Of a DNA stretch of 64,000 bases, positions 32,223-45,960 are shown piece after piece. How positions within the stretch are numbered: the first letter of the stretch is position 1; every line of letters starts with the position of its first letter. A model generated the notes under the pieces. The model did not search any database and had not been told where the DNA came from. It saw nothing but the letters and a program-made list of their open reading frames with translations. Source of the stretch: Moringa oleifera (lineage: Eukaryota; Streptophyta; Magnoliopsida; Brassicales; Moringaceae). Where the stretch lies: the NCBI GenBank assembly GCA_021397835.1, contig JAJFZO010000566.1:558001-622000 (forward strand), written 5' to 3'. Made by a program: the position numbers and the translations under genes.

Positions 32223-32232
32223 TGGAGCATGA

Positions 32233-32878
32233 TTCATTATGATGCACCCACCTCCTTCACCGTCTGATGATCGGTCCCAGTTGACTTTAGTGCAATCGGA
32301 CTGTCTAAGTTTGATCTTAGGTCATGTTTCTCCGTTTTGCTTTCAAGTTCTATGTATGTATGGTGTTTAAGGTTTGAGGACCATCAAAGGGGATACGTAC
32401 CCTACATAGTTGAGGCACTTCCCTGTTTGCCATATGCTATATTCTCACAACAAGACTGACCCATAAGCCCCAAAAGGCCAGAATTCAATTAGGCTTCAAC
32501 TTCTTTTGTCTGCAATTTTCTGCAGAGAAATCTTGCAGTCATTTTGGCCTTTCAAAGGCACACATCCTCTGTAAGGGTAACAGAGAATATAAGAGAAACC
32601 ACTAAATTGATCTCCCTTGCAATATTATCAGATCGAAGCACAAAATTTTGATACAGATACTTAACAGAGATATCAGATAAATAAATCAAGTTTAGTTCTT
32701 ATAGAAAAGGAAAATTTTACTGAAACAGTTAGCCAAAAGTTGGGAAGATTCTACAATTCAGTGGAAAGCTTTTTTACAACTTAACAAACCTCTTAGAACC
32801 AAAAATCTAGACCTCCACTCTGTCCTATCACTATAAGAATGGTGCTCCAAAAACTTGAAATATTTACAAAGCTAATCA
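32233..32878. other. Tail-to-tail region between SWEET and NLP
   Basis: Holds the two 3' untranslated regions. No reading frame of interest was seen. Confidence 0.5.
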
Positions 32879-35800
32879 TCATAATTCACCTGTGCTCTCG
32901 CAGGAGCTACCCAGATTAGCCATTACATCATGGATGGAAAGTCTGACGATATTGCTGCCAGATGATTTTGATACATCGAGGCACTCCTGCAAGTCTGCAT
33001 CACAGGCTATCAAAACCCACTCATGATCATCATCGAGATACTTGATATCGAAAGTACCCACCTCCAGTTTTAGCCTCTTGGCCACTTCCTCTTTCAAGTC
33101 CAGAATACCGGAGCTTAGTGATATTCGAAACCTTATAATATCTTCTCTGTAGGTTGCTTTGATGACAACGCTCTTCCTTTCTTGCCTGGCTATTACATGG
33201 GGCACTGCTTGAGTAACAGCCATTGTTTCCTTGGGAGGCATATTAGAACATGTTGGCTGTATCCCACTTGATTCTGGAAGTCTATCGTCCACGACAGCAT
33301 CTGCCACAGCAGGACACAGGTTTCTCAAATCTTTCGAACTTCCAGCATCCTCAACTAGCATTCCTCCAAATGGTTCCTGGGGTTCTGTTGTCAAAAGAGC
33401 ATCACGTACTGAGAACTCAGCAGAAAGATTCAGTTCTCCTGTGGGTTGCATTTCCAATTCAGGAGAACCCCCTACTCTGAAGCATCCTTCATGAATGGAA
33501 GCAACAACTGGATCCTTTGCAGCTATGCTTTCATTAGCAGGGCTACCTTCACAAGAACCATGAGAAGTTGGGGTCCCAGCACTCTCTTCCCTTGACCCAC
33601 TCCTTGTTCTGGACCTGTTGCAGCCCTTACCTAATTCTGGTGAACCATTTTGCCTATGGATAAGGTCTTCTGGAGCTAATGTTCTTCCTCCTTGATACTG
33701 TTCATCTACCCCAGGCTGTCCATCCCTTCTTGGTGTCTGACAGGTGGGGGAGCCATTCTTTTTCCCTTGAGCTTCGCAAGGTTTTGAGCTTGGTGACTTC
33801 TGTTGGTTGCCCCCATTCAGATTGGAAGGCCAGGAAATGGAACCAACAGCAACAGGCAGTGGACTTGAAGTGAGAGAAGTTAAACCCAAGGCTCCTTCAG
33901 CTCCTTGCACAGATTCAATGACGCGCTTGAGCTTAGAGAGGGAACGATTAACCTTGTTGATCTTGCGGGATGGCCACCTGGAGATCCCATGCTGCCTGCA
34001 GATGCGCTTCATTGTTGTAGGACAAACTGTAAGGCAAGAATCTCTCTCAGAAGACCTCATTTCAATTGCCACCAAAAAACAATCGAGCTTTAAAATGAAG
34101 TAAAATATAATGAAATTCAATCTAGATCATTTAGGATTATAAGCATACCACCAAGGCTCTTTGCAGCATCTTTCAGACTCCCTGCAAAATATTGCTGGAG
34201 TACCTCCAGACTAATTGATTTCTCTGTTTTTCCACGTTTTCTTTCTGTTGGCCTTTTGGTTTCTTTGGGTTCTGGAATAGGACTGTGGCATCCACCCAAA
34301 ACTGCATTACCTCTATCATTTATTGGATCAGAGTTCATCACTGATTGCTGTTTTGCCAAACTTAACTGCCCAAACTCTCTGCTATTTGGTGAAGTGTTAT
34401 GCCTTGGTGGTGATTTTATAGATTGGGGCGGTAGAATTGATTCATGTCTTGAATCAAAATTTTCACCGGTAGAAGATTGAATGATTTCAACAGATCCTTC
34501 ATCTTCATCAAGTTCAATTCCTGAAGCAACCCTCAGACTCTGGAAATGCTGCTTCATTGTCAACAATAAGGAGCCCAACAAAGCATCTTGTTCACCATTT
34601 TCTGCAATGGTAGGAGGCAGAAAAAATTCTAGAATGTAGTCATCATCTCCAGTGTGAGTGCTCTGTAAGCAGATAGCAAAACAGCTGGTTAATCTGAACA
34701 TTCGTGCGTAGTGTACTAACGGGTACTCGGTTTTGCAGAATTGGGTGATGTCTCTACAGAAGCATGAGTTCCGAGACAAAAAGGCCCTCCCTGCAACCCC
34801 CTGACCCTTTTGCAAATGATGCTCAACACAGGCCTCTCTGAAGCCCCACATATGAGCATCGACAACGTAAAATGCCACATCAGTTGTTGACATGCAGACT
34901 TGTCCCATGCAGCTTCCATCAAAGCTCATACAGCTCTTCTTCAGGCCACCACCATAGGCCAGAACACTGCGATGCCTGCAAGGAACCCAGGTCTGAGCCA
35001 ATGGTAATTTGTGAGTTTCACATACCACCGTCAATATCTCCAAAATTTCAGCTAGCGCGTTTTGGCGATTTTCATTGCAAATCTGGTAAAAATATTCCCA
35101 CGTGTATATATATACATCAGTGAAACAGAAAGGGATGATAAGTAGTTATAAAAAAATATATCGTGCTTGGAACTCACCTGTGTGTTTGACGGCTGTTCCA
35201 ATATTTCTGAACTTTTCAGATTTACTGCCTGCAAGATGACTGAAATTCTCTTAGGAATTTGAAAGAATGAATTATATGCCTCCAAGCAACAGGTTCTCTT
35301 CCTAGAAGACTGACTCACAATCTAGTGTGAACAAAACACGAAGACGGTATTGGTCTAATATCTGCATAGCAATGGGAGAAGATAACGAACCTCAAGGGCT
35401 TTGCAGACTTTGTCGACCTCAGGTGCATAGTTAATCTTCTGTGAAGTCATTATGAGCTCAAGTACACCAACACAGGACTGTCCAGAAGGTTCAAAGACTG
35501 GCAAAGCCAAGGTTCCCCGGACATTGTAGTGCAGAGCATGACCAAGCCGTGAATACTCTTTGCTGGAGTAGTACTGCACATTCGGAGTCCATTCAGGCAA
35601 CTTCTGCCGGAAAACACGGCCAGGAAGCCCAACATCTTCATCACTCTCGCCATCTACAGAAAACATATACATCAGAGAGACCATTCTATACTGATTAAGC
35701 CCATTACTATGTGGATCAAGAACAAATGGCTGCCCTGAAGTAGTGAGTACATAACGACCCCCATTTTTAACAGGTGCCCAAACCTGAGCCAGAACATGTT

Positions 35801-37377
35801 GTTCAGTTGACTCTTTGAAGTACCGAAGCGCCTGTGTCATCCTTTCTTTAATAACACAGTAGCCATCTGGGTTCTCAGCAGGCAGAAGACTGAAAAACGG
35901 AGAAGGAAGCCTTCTATTGTCCTCATTTTCCATTGGGTTTTCAGCCATAGAACTGGCAGTACCTGCAATCAGTAAATTTTCAAGTTCAAAACCTAAATTA
36001 CTGACACAACAGTAGAAGCAACTATAATGGCCAACTCAACAGAACCAGTTAACTTCAAAGCAACTTGTATCCACAGCCTAATTGGGGATTGACTCAATTG
36101 TCTGTTTTTACTGGTGATGAAACTCATCAAATGAAATGAACAAGCTTAAAGCCTTAAGTTCCTTGATTTTTGGCACCTATGAAGTAGGGAATGGTTCGGC
36201 TAAACTCATTTGGTTTTTCATAAAAGAGCCTCAGCTGAACATTGGAAAGTAGTCCTTAAAGTTACTCCTTTAGTATAGTTTCCTCTTCCGCAGGTTCCAA
36301 AGGGCATTCCAGCACAATCATAACTGGAACCTCAGCTTATAATTTCATCTTCCAGGGTCTATCTCACAGTTCTCAGCGAAAACAGAGAGCTTAACAAAAC
36401 CCACGTAAATGAAAATTTCAATTGAGTAAATACTTTCTCAAACTTTTAAAGCACAAACAGGAAGAAAAAGGCCTGTTAAGAAACAAAGCACCTGTTTCTG
36501 CATTGACATCAAGCAAGCTTCAAAAACACAAATTTTTCAATCTCTTTCTATAATTTTTTTCATGTAAATCAGATTAAAGCAGGAAAGACCAAAGAAAGAA
36601 ACTCGAAAATTAAAAAAAAAAAACCAAAATAGCAGCTCAAAATAGAAAGAGCGACAACTGAACCATCAGCACAGAGCCAGGACAAAACTTTACAAGAAAC
36701 CAACACAAGTAATCAATACGGGTCAACCCAATACTCTTCCCTGAAGAAAGGTAGATACAAAATGAAAATCAGTTATAAGCAAACATGAGGAAATCCATAT
36801 GCAGAATATCCTTCTGTTTTCATAACACAATAAGTAAAAAATTTCCTATTCAGACAACATCACCCTGTGGAAAGGAAAGAGAAGAGAAACTAATAATTTT
36901 ATCTGGTTCAGATAAAACCATATTCATCGAAAATAGAAAACCAAAACCTATAGAGAGCAAACTGAAGCTGTGTTATCCCAGAAGAACTCGACCTCAACAT
37001 CGAAAATAAATTTTTAGGATAGTCAAAAATGCTTAAAATGAGGACAGACACACACGCATACACCCGACAAAGAAAAAGGAAGATCCCGAAGACTGACATG
37101 TTAGAAAGAGAGGATAATCCGAGAGCCGGAGATGAGCGGAGTTGCTGTGATTGGCGGCGCCTGAGCCGAGCTTGTCCTCATAGGAGGCGGCGGCGGGGTC
37201 GGAGAAAGCCCAGAGAGGAGAGCAAGGCTGCTCCGACGAGGAGATCATAAAGGGAGACGTAGGGTTAGTCACCAAAGTGATCTGATCCAACGGCCAGGAG
37301 CCGTCGAGATCCAGATCGTCCAGGTCCATCAGCAGCTCCTTTGACCTGGGAGTGTTATCTTCATCCGGCTCGCACAT
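32879..37377 (-). CDS. NIN-like protein, NLP6/NLP7 type nitrate-response transcription factor
   Basis: Five minus-strand exons, 37377-37098, 35962-35391, 35228-35178, 35082-34149 and 34026-32879, join in phase to 994 residues. The start MCEPDEDN and the block [18 protein letters not shown] are typical of NLP6/7. An N-terminal GAF-like nitrate-responsive region follows ([65 protein letters not shown]). The RWP-RK DNA-binding domain lies at about 584-640 with RWPSRK at 629-634, and a PB1 oligomerisation domain at about 898-980 ([25 protein letters not shown]), ending CESTGEL. These factors move to the nucleus on nitrate and activate nitrate-assimilation genes. RWP-RK is split by the last intron between KSLG and VCPTTMK. 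No lesions. Confidence 0.95.
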
Positions 37378-37420
37378 TTTCTCGCGCTTTCTGGGTTATG
37401 TGATTTTCCCGAAATCACTT

Positions 37421-37470
37421 TCTTCTGTTCTCCTTTCTTGTCTTCTGTTCTCCTTTCTTGTCTTCTGTTC
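37421..37470 (-). repeat. Tandem 20-base repeat in the NLP leader
   Basis: On the plus strand the unit TCTTCTGTTCTCCTTTCTTG occurs twice in direct succession and half a unit follows, about 45-95 bases before the NLP start codon. Confidence 0.9.
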
Positions 37471-37474
37471 CACT

Positions 37475-37476
37475 CG

Positions 37477-37508
<32 letters not shown>

Positions 37509-37560
37509 GTTGCTGCAAGTTTTTTGGGTTTTGGATAGAGAGAGAGAGAGAGAGAGAAAG
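37475..37560. repeat. Facing CT and AG tracts in the NLP leader
   Basis: A CT run at 37475-37510 is followed about 25 bases later by an AG run at 37536-37557. Being complementary, they can fold into a hairpin in the NLP transcript or extruded DNA. Confidence 0.8.
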
Positions 37561-40500
37561 AGAAGCAGGGGTGTGGTGAAGCGAGACGGGTCAATTGCAG
37601 AGTATGATTCCATTTCATGGAATCCAACAGTTGTACTAACTAGTTACCAACAATTTGGTAAACTATGGAGAATTGATTCTATGTTGCACTCGACTACCAT
37701 AACCACTCAACATCCTAAAGAAAATAATTTCTTTCCCACAAAATAAAAAATAAAGAAGAAAAGACAACAACAACAGCTTCCCCTCCTGTCTTCTTCTCCA
37801 TCTACTTCATCATTTTCATACCATTATGTAAATCTATGATAATGGGTACTTCTCCTTTTTGCTTCTTCATGACATTCTAGATTTTTCCAAGAATGTAATT
37901 TCTTCATATTAATATTAAAAATCGACCTATGAACACTTCACAAAAAAATATTTTTTTTAATTATAATTATATAATTGTTTTTGTGTAAGTAATATTTTAT
38001 TTTATTATTTTTTATAATTAAAATATTTTGATTGTACAAATGAAGTTCCCTAGTCTTCAAAAACTTTGAAGTAAATATTAAATTAACTTTGAGTGATTTT
38101 GGGTGGATTCAATTTTTGGATTGACTTACAAATTGACTTGATTCAACTGTAAACTTAACCATAAAAAATATTTCAAAATGATTTCAAAAAAATTAAATTT
38201 AAAATCTTATTTATAAATTAACTTATTTAAGAAAAACTAAAACTGTTTGAAAATTTTTATTTTGTTTATTTTTATAGATCAACTTAACTATTTTTGAGCA
38301 TATTTTCCCCATGATTGATGTAACCAAATCTCAAGTTTGAACAGATAGATGATTTTTTGGTACGATGAACTGTTAGAAATTCTAGAGAAAACCCAACTTA
38401 GTTTATAGTTAGATTAATTAGAAGGTGAATTTTAAAAAGTCAGTAGAACAAATTAACCGTTGAAATTTCCCACCTAAGGAGACAATCTTACTTATAAAAC
38501 GTGCAGTGACACAGACAATATAAAACCTGCAACTCTTTTAAGGGAAAGTGATTACGTCACCAACAGAGGGACCTGCTGTCTAATAAAACATAATTATTGA
38601 TCACTAAGCTGCCAAAAACGAAGAAATATTCTGCAAAAGCAAAGTGCGGCTAATGGGTTGTTTGGAATGAATTCATATTAATTATTAACAAATCAATGCT
38701 TGCATTAAGTTTTTATTTTTTTCTTTAAAAAAGAAAAAAAAAATAACTGCTGACTCCACTAATATCAATTATTGTCAACACTAAGACGTTACATCACAGT
38801 TTGCATTCTATATGACAGAGACGACAAATTAGCCAGAAAAGCAAAACAATAACTTAAGGACGGAAAACATTTCCCCAAGTTGTTTAGTTTGGCTCAAACT
38901 TTATCTGTTGATTAGTGGTTAATTTTTTATTTATGAATTTTTTTATCTTTTTTGAATTGATATTGAATTTTTTTAAAATTTTATTATCCTAATATAAATA
39001 AATAAATAAATAAAATTGAAACTATCAATTTTATTAAATAGTTATATATTTTCTTCAAAATATCAGTACAAATTAAATCAATTCAAAATTATAATCTTAA
39101 ATATGAATTATGAAAATTCAATAATACCTTTAAAGGAGATACATTTTTGGGAGGAGACAAGGAAAATAATGGTGCCCTTGTGTTGAGTGGTCAAAGGGGT
39201 GGGCCTATTATAGACGGTGGGCACCTTAATCATTGTAATTAAAGATAGATTAAGCACAAAAATCTCAAAGTTGATGTCAAGAAGGGTGGAATTTCGGGTT
39301 ATAAAACTTGGCATTATAGTTGTTTATACCAAAGGGAACCTGCCACTAGGATTCATATGGATATGAGTGGGACCATGCATTAAGCATATCAATTCAGACT
39401 TTGAAAGTTTAGGCACTCATTGCATTGTGGATTAGCACCTAATTAAAATAACTTCCTTGTGCTTAGCAAACACCAAATTAAATAACAACACCAAAAATTA
39501 ACAAAGATCATAGAAATCAAATTTGGTTTTCTGTGTTTCTTTTATTATTTTATATTTTAATATAATAAGAAACATAAATATTTTTTAATAATTTTATTAT
39601 TATAAATTTTAATGACAAAAATATGATATTAAAATCATATAAATATTATTTGTTTTGAGATTGATAACTATAAAAGTACATCATATAACTTTATTTTTTA
39701 AAATTTTTATTTATTTTAAAAGATATTTTGCATGATTGAAATATGTTTAGACTTGGTATAACATTTTGTTGATGGATGTGTAATCAATATAAAATCAAGT
39801 CTACTTCTTAAGGTCTTCAAAATAAAGAGAAATTATCAACTCTTAAATTTAATCACATTAATTCTCACAGACGACACCACTTGATTAATTGAAAATTTAA
39901 TACTTAATGATTAATTTATGTAACTTTAAATTTATAAACTAAAAGTAAACTCTATATTTTTTTTAGAAAAATCAAACCTTAAACTGAACTATAATTTTAC
40001 GTTTGCTTACAAAAAAATTAAAGTAAACATAGTTTAATGATGCAATAAATACATAATTGAAACTTAAGCTAATTGCACATGACATGGTCCACAAGAAAAG
40101 TAAACCATCTACATCACTGAAGTTTTATCCATTTTGGTTATGTATTTGTACCAAAGAACATTTCGGGTATGTGTAAGGCTGTATAGTAGCCGCCTAGCCT
40201 AATTTCAAACCTACCAATCAATCGATCATCTAAATTTCATTAAAATTGATTAATGTTTTTAATGCTATTTGAAAATGTTGAGAGAAAAATATATGATAAT
40301 TGGGCCCACCAAGTCACCAACACATGACATGCACCAAATAATAACATATAAGAATTAATTCTATGTCATCATCAGATTAAATTAGAGTTTACCTGTAAGT
40401 AAATTCCCCGTCATTTTCACTTTATTTCCTTCCGTTCCTAACTTGGATCAATTTTCTGTTAATAAGAGAATTTGTTATTATAAATTTAATTTTATCACTT

Positions 40501-43492
40501 TAAAAGTATCTTAAACTTGAATTCAATCAAATTGAAAGTTGGACTCAAACTGCAATAGGAAACAACCCCCACTCTTAAACCAGTAATTCGTAACCCGAAC
40601 TTCCCACCTCACTATCTTGGCTTAACTCCATTTTAAGGCAGTCTTCAAATGTTATCATTGTTATTATTTATTTATTTGCAATTCTATGTCATAAAAGCAA
40701 TTGGGTATTAGCAATTATATCAATTCACATCACCAAAAGTGAGTATGTAAGAAAGAGCTGATTAAATTAGCAAACTAAACATCACCTTTTTATTGTGGGT
40801 ATAGTGAATTATGGAAGACCCACAAGCCATTGCATCTGCCCACACAAGTAGAAACCAACTTTTCTTCCCCAGAAAGAAGCTACCCTGGCTGGTCAGGGTA
40901 AAAAAGAAGGTGAGAGAAAAGAAAGAAACAAAAGAAGACAAACGAGGAAAAGACATCAATACAGAGTAAGAATTGGCACTCACAATGTTACAAGAGACTC
41001 AGAATCATGAAATCAGCATTCAACAAGAGATTCAATGCCATTAAAAGCTCAAGTGTACAGTCCATCGAAGCTTCTCAAATCGTTTTCCTTAAAAGAATTC
41101 GTATAATTGTCTTTCTACCTTTTTTATATATTGCGTAACATGACATATTTACAACTACTTGGTGGGCTATGCATTGTTAACCCACTAGACCCCCACTTGT
41201 TTCCCGTTTGCATCTGCTTGTCTGCAAGCACTGGTCTCGTCGAGGACTGTGTGCCCATTAAATATGTGTCGTGGAAATCGCCAACCGGCTTGGTTTTATC
41301 TGCACAGCATGCCAGTTCTGCATTACCCTCAACCATAAATATTGGTACCCACATTGTAGTAAAAGCTGCCCTTGTGCAATACAAAGTCCTTAAAAGGTGT
41401 TTCATTTTTCTCTGTTTTGTTGCCTTTACAAGTACGTCTTTTTGGCTCATTTTGTCATAAGATGGCATAGGCTTCAAGTATGCTTATAAATAAAAAATAT
41501 TGGTAAACTTAACATGTGAATAACAAACAAAGTTTATCATGGTAATTTTAAGTACCACTAGAGTTTCACAAAACATGCTTTGGGATTTGAAAAGAACCAA
41601 ATAATTCATAAAAAAAAGGAGTAAGGAATCTTTATGAGCAACAACATATAGTAATGGCAATGAAATATGCTCTCAGCTTGCCTTCAAACAATTCCAATTC
41701 CTAAGTTACATGTGATGTATCTTGCTCTTCCACTTTTAAGAGATTTTCAGGGAATAAAATAAATTTTTAAGAAAATGAGCTCATAATATCCGGTCATGTG
41801 CTCCCTGAGAAAGAAAAGTTTTTCTTAAATAGATAATATGCTGTCCAGCTAGGAATTTTCAACTCCAAAGTTGTATTAAAAAATGGCATATATGGATTAC
41901 CTGTGCGAATCGATTGCATCCTTGGTACCGATTTGGCCTCTTCATGACAAATTCTTTTCATCTAAAATATGAATGTTAAAAGAAAACAAACAGTATCCCC
42001 ACTAACAATCTTAATAAAGAAAGTTAACTGATCCCACCAAATCAACTAACAAATTTACATTAAGAATCTAAAGATATGAAGGCAAATTCATCTTTTTTTA
42101 CCACCTTTAATTACGTTGGAAGCCACTTTCTCTGGCTGTATGATTCACAACGAAACAATTCGTTAACAAAATGATTAAAAACAAGATGTAAAGGCACAAA
42201 AATACCTCTGGCAGCAAACACCAAAAGAGTCAGGCATTAAAAAAACAAGATTCAGTGGCGTAGCTTTAATTAGTGGCCATATAACTTATGTCAGTGCTTG
42301 ACTACGTCAAAATAACATCCTGTTAAAATGGAGAGGACTTTCTAGCAAATATGAAGGCAAAGTCAACCAAAATTAGCATATCCCTAGCTTATTATTTTCC
42401 CCATCTGGTAAGAGCAAACAAGAAGGAAATCCATACTTTACACTCACATCATGGGCAAAATAAACACAGAGCATCTCAGCCACAGCTAAGAAACATCAAG
42501 GTTGCTGCTGATCACTGCAGTAGCCGTCATAGTCCATGATGTGGCCCTCAAGGACAACATTACCATTGCATGTTTTACCCAAGAAAGATTAAACAAAGAA
42601 TGTCAACAGCATATTATAACATACAAGGCCCAACAGAGTGAGGTCGCCGAGCAAAAACAAAAAAACCAATTCAGGTGCAGCTGACATGAGGTTGATGAGA
42701 TATTACAATTATTTGACTGCAGCATATACAAAAACTAGAATAGAACTCCCATAAACAAATGAAGATCATATATGATAAAGAAAGAAGAAAGTGAATACTA
42801 CAGCCGGTACATCCAGAAAGAGAGGAAGGTTTAGAAAACATGTGGCAAGAGCAATTGTTCTCAATAAATGTTGAGCTTTAAGTTGATTAGTTGAGCCTCC
42901 CCCTTCCCCTCTGTTTTAACATATTGATGGTAAACAAGCATATAATCAGATGAGGGCTCACAATCTTGGCCCAAAGAGAGCCCGAATCCGCCATATGTAG
43001 TCCAATCTGGTTGAAACTCAAAGAGGATCATTATTTCACTTTGATCATTTTCCTAACCAATTTTTTTTCTCTTTCGAAAACAATATCTGGTTTTCTATTA
43101 ATAATTATGTATAGGGGTTTTTCAAAACATGGGCAGCACACCTAAATTGAAGAAATCCCTGGCCTTAGACCCTGTTTACATAAATGCAAAGAGGACAGAT
43201 AGAGGCAGACAACTAACTGCAACCTCAGAAAATTCATTCTCTGCTTAAGTGGTGACTGCCACATCGCAATGACTTGTACATTTGTTCAGCTACTTAATGC
43301 TCAATAGACCAAACTGATGCAATCTACAAACACAGTAACATCTTCAACTACAATCCAGAATACAAGTCAACATAGTTGAAGTCAAGACAACCCTCTTGTG
43401 TGCCAATCCAATCAGTAGGATCAAAATAAAGGGGTCAAAAGATCAACTGTATGAAACAAAAGGGAGCTACTTCGAGTATACAAACAATCAAT
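37561..43492. other. Long intergenic region between NLP and KISH
   Basis: About 5.9 kb of mainly AT-rich DNA. Nothing coding was recognised. Overlapping frames on both strands at 41107-41477 (117 codons each) match no family known to me. The proximal end is the NLP promoter; the distal end is the KISH 3' untranslated region. Confidence 0.4.
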
Positions 43493-45290
43493 TCAGAAAA
43501 ATATGATTGACACACCCATTGAGAAGCATCCTACCGCCACCCAAGGACTCAAACGTTCACCTGATTCAAGGAACAATAGCAAGTCATCCATTAGAATGTC
43601 CGGTTACATAATAGCAAGCTAACTAATAAGGCATGAAGCTGAAACTTTTTCTATGCTACTAGTTATAGGAATAAGATGGGTGTTAAAGTTAGTCAGTCTC
43701 TGCCCGACCAAGAAGCCATAACTGAGACATAAATTTCTTTGAAAGCCATCTGCAAAACTGGAAAACATGCTAAGTTTGTGCCATTTAAACTCAGCATAGG
43801 GCTGCATGCATATCCATGCAGATAAGGGTGTTCAGGATTCTTCAGTTGGGACTATAGATTGAGTCCGTGTACTAGAGAAGATACAAAGTGAAGAAACCTA
43901 AATATTAAGAGGAATGCCAAATGACTCATTCAATAAGACTGCATTCTGGAAAGATACTTATACATCACCTATATCATCTATCATTAACGCATGACAAAGC
44001 AGAAGCCTATATCATACAGCTGAAGAATAACCCCTGCAGTTCAACCATGGAAGACAAAGAACCTACCTATTCTGGCAGCCTTCCAAAAAAATCCCCGAAA
44101 CCTGCCAAGAGGAGATGTCCAATAAGAATGCAACTTGATTTGAATGTTACAAAACATAAACAAAAATACAAATTCAGCCACCACTATCACCTCACTCATT
44201 CCTTGAAGCAATATGATAAAGTGAAATCAAATAAGTAGAGAAAGAAATACCAACAAGATGAACAAGCTTTCAAAATTAGAGTTGTAAACAACACATGTTG
44301 AGAAAGATACCAACAAAAACTGAGTTGGAAATCTTATCTCCATTGGAAGCATGTGCACAATTGTAAATGAACAACAGAGACCCAGAAGCATGCATGATTT
44401 TAATCAACATAACTTGAGTGCACTCATGCTCAAGAATGAACCAAAAATTCACACCTATAGTGAGATACCCTTTCATGTTTCAAGCCAACCAAAACCTTAA
44501 ACCGAAAATGATTGCACGCAAAACAATTACTATTTCCAATAATACTTGAACTTTACCATGAACATGTTCAGCGAGGATGCCAGAATAGAAGATAAAACAG
44601 ATTTGTTTCACCTAAGCATACATGTTGATTAATGACAATGATATCATGTCATGTGCAGCACCCAGTGCCTCACAACTGAACCAAATGTACACCATGATTC
44701 TAATAAAACCATACTATTCATTCACATCCACACACACCTCATACTAATAGTAACTATCCAAAGGAATAATCCACACATGAACACAATTTTGTGAGGTTAT
44801 TCAACTCTGAACAAACCATGAACTCTACAATTATGCTCAAATCAGTCTGTTGATTCTAAAATTCAACTATTAGTAGAAATCACCATGGAAGACTTTAGTA
44901 AAGGAAGCTAACTAAAAAGATGAAAAAGCCTCAAGGACGGAAAATTATAAATTGTAATAAAACACTAAGTATCTATGGCAATTGACCGACAACAGATTAT
45001 TAATCAAGCAAAAAATAAATTGCTAGAAAGGAAAATAAAAACGGCACTAACCCGGTTTTCTGTTCGAGTATGGTCGGAAACTGCATCTTCAGGTAAGTAC
45101 ACGTGCATATCACGAGCAGAACCACCGTCAAGAAGGAATGGAAATTGAACAGCGCCGACTTCAGTTTCCAACCAAAAAAGAAAAGGTCAATATTCAGCCA
45201 ATTTCAATCAACAAAAACGTGAACGAATAAGATCACGAACAAAAGAATAAAATAACAAACAAACAAGTAAAATACAAATCGTATTACCAT
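43493..45290 (-). CDS. KISH (TMEM167 family) small secretory-pathway membrane protein
   Basis: Four minus-strand exons, 45290-45288, 45158-45052, 44101-44067 and 43560-43493, join in phase to 70 residues. The first coding exon holds only the ATG. The product starts [20 protein letters not shown], continues [16 protein letters not shown] and [20 protein letters not shown], and ends GVSIIFF. It has two hydrophobic membrane segments (about 8-23 and 54-70) flanking the conserved, basic [18 protein letters not shown] loop. The KISH family is found across eukaryotes and acts in the early secretory pathway at the Golgi. Length is normal for the family (about 72). It is divergent from the DUF2439 gene, starts 670 bases apart. 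Confidence 0.92.
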
Positions 45291-45960
45291 TGTATCCTTG
45301 CACTAGTGCTCCTACCCTTGTTCCCTAGATCTGCAGAGAAGATGATACATACAGAAAGTTATTATTGTCAATGGAAATGAAAGAACAGAATCAATAGGTA
45401 AAAATAGTGGAAAATGACTATCTAGACATGAAAAGGGCCTTGGCTATCATATAAAATACAAGTTTAATCATGACTGAAGAACATTAGCAGGCTACTCACA
45501 GAGAGAGGAATAGCTTGGCTTGGCTCTTTGCTTTTTCCGTGCTGCGTTTTGAGTCACGCTGCAAGTAGAAACGAAACGTCGTTATTTATTTATTTGGGCT
45601 CTGATGTCAGCCCAGCAGACCAAGAAGGGCCTGTTTTGACAGAAACGACGTTATTATTATTCGATGGAGAGTATCATTTTGGTAAGCCCAAAAGGTGACT
45701 ACTAGAATTGCTGGGGCCTATTAAGTCTGTAAAGCAAGGTTTTATTGGGCCAGCCTCTTCCCTTGGAGCCTTCGTTGGCTTTTAGGAGTTTTACCTGCTG
45801 TCTGTGCAATGGCGTCGTATCTTCTGTGCTCCTCGCAAAAAGACGCCATTAAACCCGACTTCCCGCCATTTGAGACAATAGCCATTACTGATATCTTAGT
45901 ATTTTTAGCTTTGAAAATTGCAGAAACGTTGTTTGTGAAAATAGCTATAGCTTGTAAGAT
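45291..45960. promoter_or_regulatory. Divergent promoter shared by KISH and the DUF2439 gene
   Basis: Only 670 bases separate the two start codons. The segment carries four Site II-type TGGGCC/T words (45595-45600, 45609-45614 reverse, 45685-45690 reverse, 45746-45751) and two mutually inverted nine-base words, AACGTCGTT at 45575-45583 and AACGACGTT at 45644-45652. Site II elements mark housekeeping and replication-linked plant promoters. Part of the left side is KISH leader and its 5' intron. Confidence 0.55.

Noticed and set aside
37352..37746. Frames with Ser-Leu or Arg-Glu repeats near 37.4-37.7 kb
   Set aside because: Translations of the CT and AG microsatellites in the NLP leader.
41107..41477. 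117-codon open frames on both strands
   Set aside because: No recognisable domain, no splice partners, no family match from memory; likely chance or an old unrecognisable remnant.
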